Both the position numbers and the translations under genes were made by a program. A stretch of DNA of 42,556 nt, from positions 1-42,556 of the forward strand of contig CAJOPH010000072.1 of assembly GCA_905236805.1 (NCBI GenBank), read 5' to 3'. Shown one piece after another: positions 41,201 to 42,556 of this stretch. The notes beneath the pieces are model-generated. The model did not search any database, was not told the origin of the DNA, and saw nothing but the letters and a program-made list of their open reading frames with translations. How positions within the stretch are numbered: the first letter of the stretch is position 1; each line of letters opens with the position of its first letter. Source of the stretch: an uncultured Eubacterium sp. Its GTDB lineage: Bacteria; Bacillota; Clostridia; Lachnospirales; Lachnospiraceae.

Positions 41201-42556
41201 TTACATCAAAGCGTTCACATCAAGGATAAGGGCTACCTCTCCATCCCCAAGGATGGTGGCTCCGCTTATGACCTTGCTGTTGTTTATGTATTTGCCCAAA
41301 GACTTTATTACTATTTCCTGCTGGCCTATAAGGTTGTCCACGACAAGACCCGCCAGTGAATCGCCCTTCTTGGTAATTACCACTACGAGGCTTTCTTTTT
41401 CTTCCTCGCTCTGTGGAAACTCCAGTATCTGGTCAAGCCTTATGATGGGAATGACGGTTCCCCTTATATTTATCACTTCCTTGGATTGTACGAACTTGAT
41501 GTCACTGATGGGTATATCCTCTATGGTCTGGATGCTTCCCAGGGAAATGGCATACTTTTCATCCCTTACCTCTACCATGAGAGCCTGAATGATGGCCAAA
41601 GTAAGCGGCAGCCTTACGATGAACTTAGTCCCTTCGCCCAGGACGGATTTGACCTCGACATCCCCGCCCAATGCCTCGACATTGGAACGCACCACGTCAA
41701 GCCCGACGCCTCGACCTGAGATATCCGTGATCTTCTTTGCCATGGAAAAGCTTGGCAGGAACAAAAGGTCTGTAATCTCCTTCTGGCTCATGGTCTCAGC
41801 ACGCTCCGGGGATATGACCCCGCGCTCTATGGCTTTTTGCTTGATGGCCTCGGTATCTATTCCATTACCGTCATCACCTACCTCTATGATGACATTGTTT
41901 CCTTCCTGGAAGGCATTTAGGAATATCTGCCCTACCTCGGGCTTGCCCCTTGCGACACGGGTCTCATTGTCCTCAAGACCGTGATCTGCGGAGTTTCTAA
42001 GAAGATGCTGCAGGGGATCTCCTATCTCGTCCACCACGGTACGGTCGAGCTCCGTGTCCTCACCTGTTATGACCAGCTCCATCTTTTTGTTCAAGGTCTT
42101 GCAAAGATCCCTGATCATCCTCGGGAACTTGGAGATGCTGTTTTCTATCGGCACCATCCTTACCTTCATGACTGACTCGTGGAGGTCTGTGGTCACCCTC
42201 TCAAGGTACTCTATCTGCTCAGAAAACTGCTGTGAGTCCGTACTCGACGAATCCTCGGAAGCAGATGCTATAGATACCAGAGAGTTCTTTGCTATGATAA
42301 GCTCTGAAACCTGGTTCATCAGGGCATCGAGCTTTTCTATGTCCACACGCACCGTACGGGAGGTAACGGGTTTGTTGGCTTTCTTTGCGGGAGCCTTCTT
42401 CGTATCCTGCTTGGCCTGGGGCGCGGCGGGAGGAGCAGCGGCCGGCGCGGGCGCAGGCGCGGCGGGTGCCTCTTCCTTCGGAGCTTCCTGCGCAGCGGGC
42501 GCAGGAGCCGCCTGGGCAGGCTCAGGTATGGCCGTAACCTTTTTGCATATGATCTT
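41201..42556 (-). CDS. cheA: Chemotaxis histidine kinase CheA, C-terminal part (cut by window edge)
   Basis: 451 codons are visible and the frame stays open to the window end, so the track's start (a GTG at 42352) is internal. The missing N-terminus would hold the phospho-accepting Hpt domain and CheY-binding domain. Visible order: an Ala/Pro-rich linker (42548-42380; PAAPAPAPAP), P3 dimerisation domain (VRVDIEKLDALMNQVSELI), P4 kinase domain with the N box (LRNSADHG), G1 (VGDDGNGID) and G2 (GRGVGLDVVRS), then the CheW-like P5 domain. The linker DNA is markedly GC-richer than its surroundings. It phosphorylates CheY and CheB in response to receptors. Confidence 0.95.
   Translation of the reverse strand, partial: KIICKKVTAIPEPAQAAPAPAAQEAPKEEAPAAPAPAPAAAPPAAPQAKQDTKKAPAKKANKPVTSRTVRVDIEKLDALMNQVSELIIAKNSLVSIASASEDSSSTDSQQFSEQIEYLERVTTDLHESVMKVRMVPIENSISKFPRMIRDLCKTLNKKMELVITGEDTELDRTVVDEIGDPLQHLLRNSADHGLEDNETRVARGKPEVGQIFLNAFQEGNNVIIEVGDDGNGIDTEAIKQKAIERGVISPERAETMSQKEITDLLFLPSFSMAKKITDISGRGVGLDVVRSNVEALGGDVEVKSVLGEGTKFIVRLPLTLAIIQALMVEVRDEKYAISLGSIQTIEDIPISDIKFVQSKEVINIRGTVIPIIRLDQILEFPQSEEEKESLVVVITKKGDSLAGLVVDNLIGQQEIVIKSLGKYINNSKVISGATILGDGEVALILDVNALM

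Noticed and set aside
42353-42556. Absence of coding sequence at the right edge
   Set aside because: The track shows no minus-strand ORF here, but codon-by-codon reading gives an open Ala/Pro-rich frame continuous with cheA.

Overview
The window reads as a chromosomal stretch of an anaerobic, motile Firmicute, most likely a Lachnospiraceae member (Butyrivibrio/Roseburia-like). Reasons: a PolC-type DNA polymerase III, the MEP isoprenoid pathway, a CheA-CheW-CheC-CheD-SigD-FapA block running straight into rpsB-tsf, strong AGGAGG-type ribosome binding sites, and no aerobic respiratory genes. Every gene I accept lies on the minus strand, so transcription runs from the right edge to the left edge. 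I saw no rRNA, tRNA, insertion sequence, prophage or CRISPR array. The taxonomic call is inference from gene content and order.

Right to left. (1) 42556-34897, end of a flagellar/chemotaxis operon: cheA (cut by the window edge), cheW, cheC, cheD, a small acidic membrane protein, sigD, fapA, a small charged protein, a coiled-coil membrane protein with a C-terminal HTH-like segment, and a membrane protein with a LysM-like MltG N-domain but no lytic domain. (2) 34891-24598, growth block behind a clear promoter (TTGAAA-17-TATAAT) and a ~270-nt structured leader: rpsB, tsf, a polysaccharide deacetylase, a bactofilin, pyrH, frr, uppS, cdsA, dxr, rseP, ispG. The deacetylase and bactofilin sit inside the normally contiguous tsf-pyrH pair. 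(3) 24591-16779: polC, pheA, a DUF815 AAA ATPase with a very acidic Asp/Trp tract, and the exonuclease xth. (4) 16764-14741: aroF with its own promoter, then a small alarmone synthetase, ended by a strong terminator.

(5) 14657-111 is the most interesting part: 15 consecutive same-strand genes between two terminator-like hairpins. It starts as a P19-type iron uptake system (FTR1 permease with a duplicated N-terminal module, P19/Tp34-like lipoprotein, DUF2318 membrane protein, two FtsX-like permeases, ABC ATPase). It continues without an obvious break into a redox set: an FMN-binding lipoprotein with a flavinylation motif, an unknown membrane-anchored protein, a five-helix cytochrome b with four candidate heme histidines, a fumarate reductase-type flavoprotein lacking the usual covalent-FAD histidine, and its Fe-S partner. 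It ends with a transglutaminase-like protein, a DUF4418 protein and a second FtsX/ATPase pair. The simplest reading is that the membrane redox complex and the flavolipoprotein exchange electrons with the extracytoplasmic iron proteins. That coupling is inference; the gene families and their order are seen directly.

Small-scale structures also stand out: five 14-bp units duplicating the start codon of the last ABC ATPase gene, a 12-13-bp ATTGAT periodic array between pheA and the DUF815 gene, a compound inverted repeat between rpsB and tsf, two competing hairpins inside the iron operon, and a 7-residue repeat in the PolC linker.
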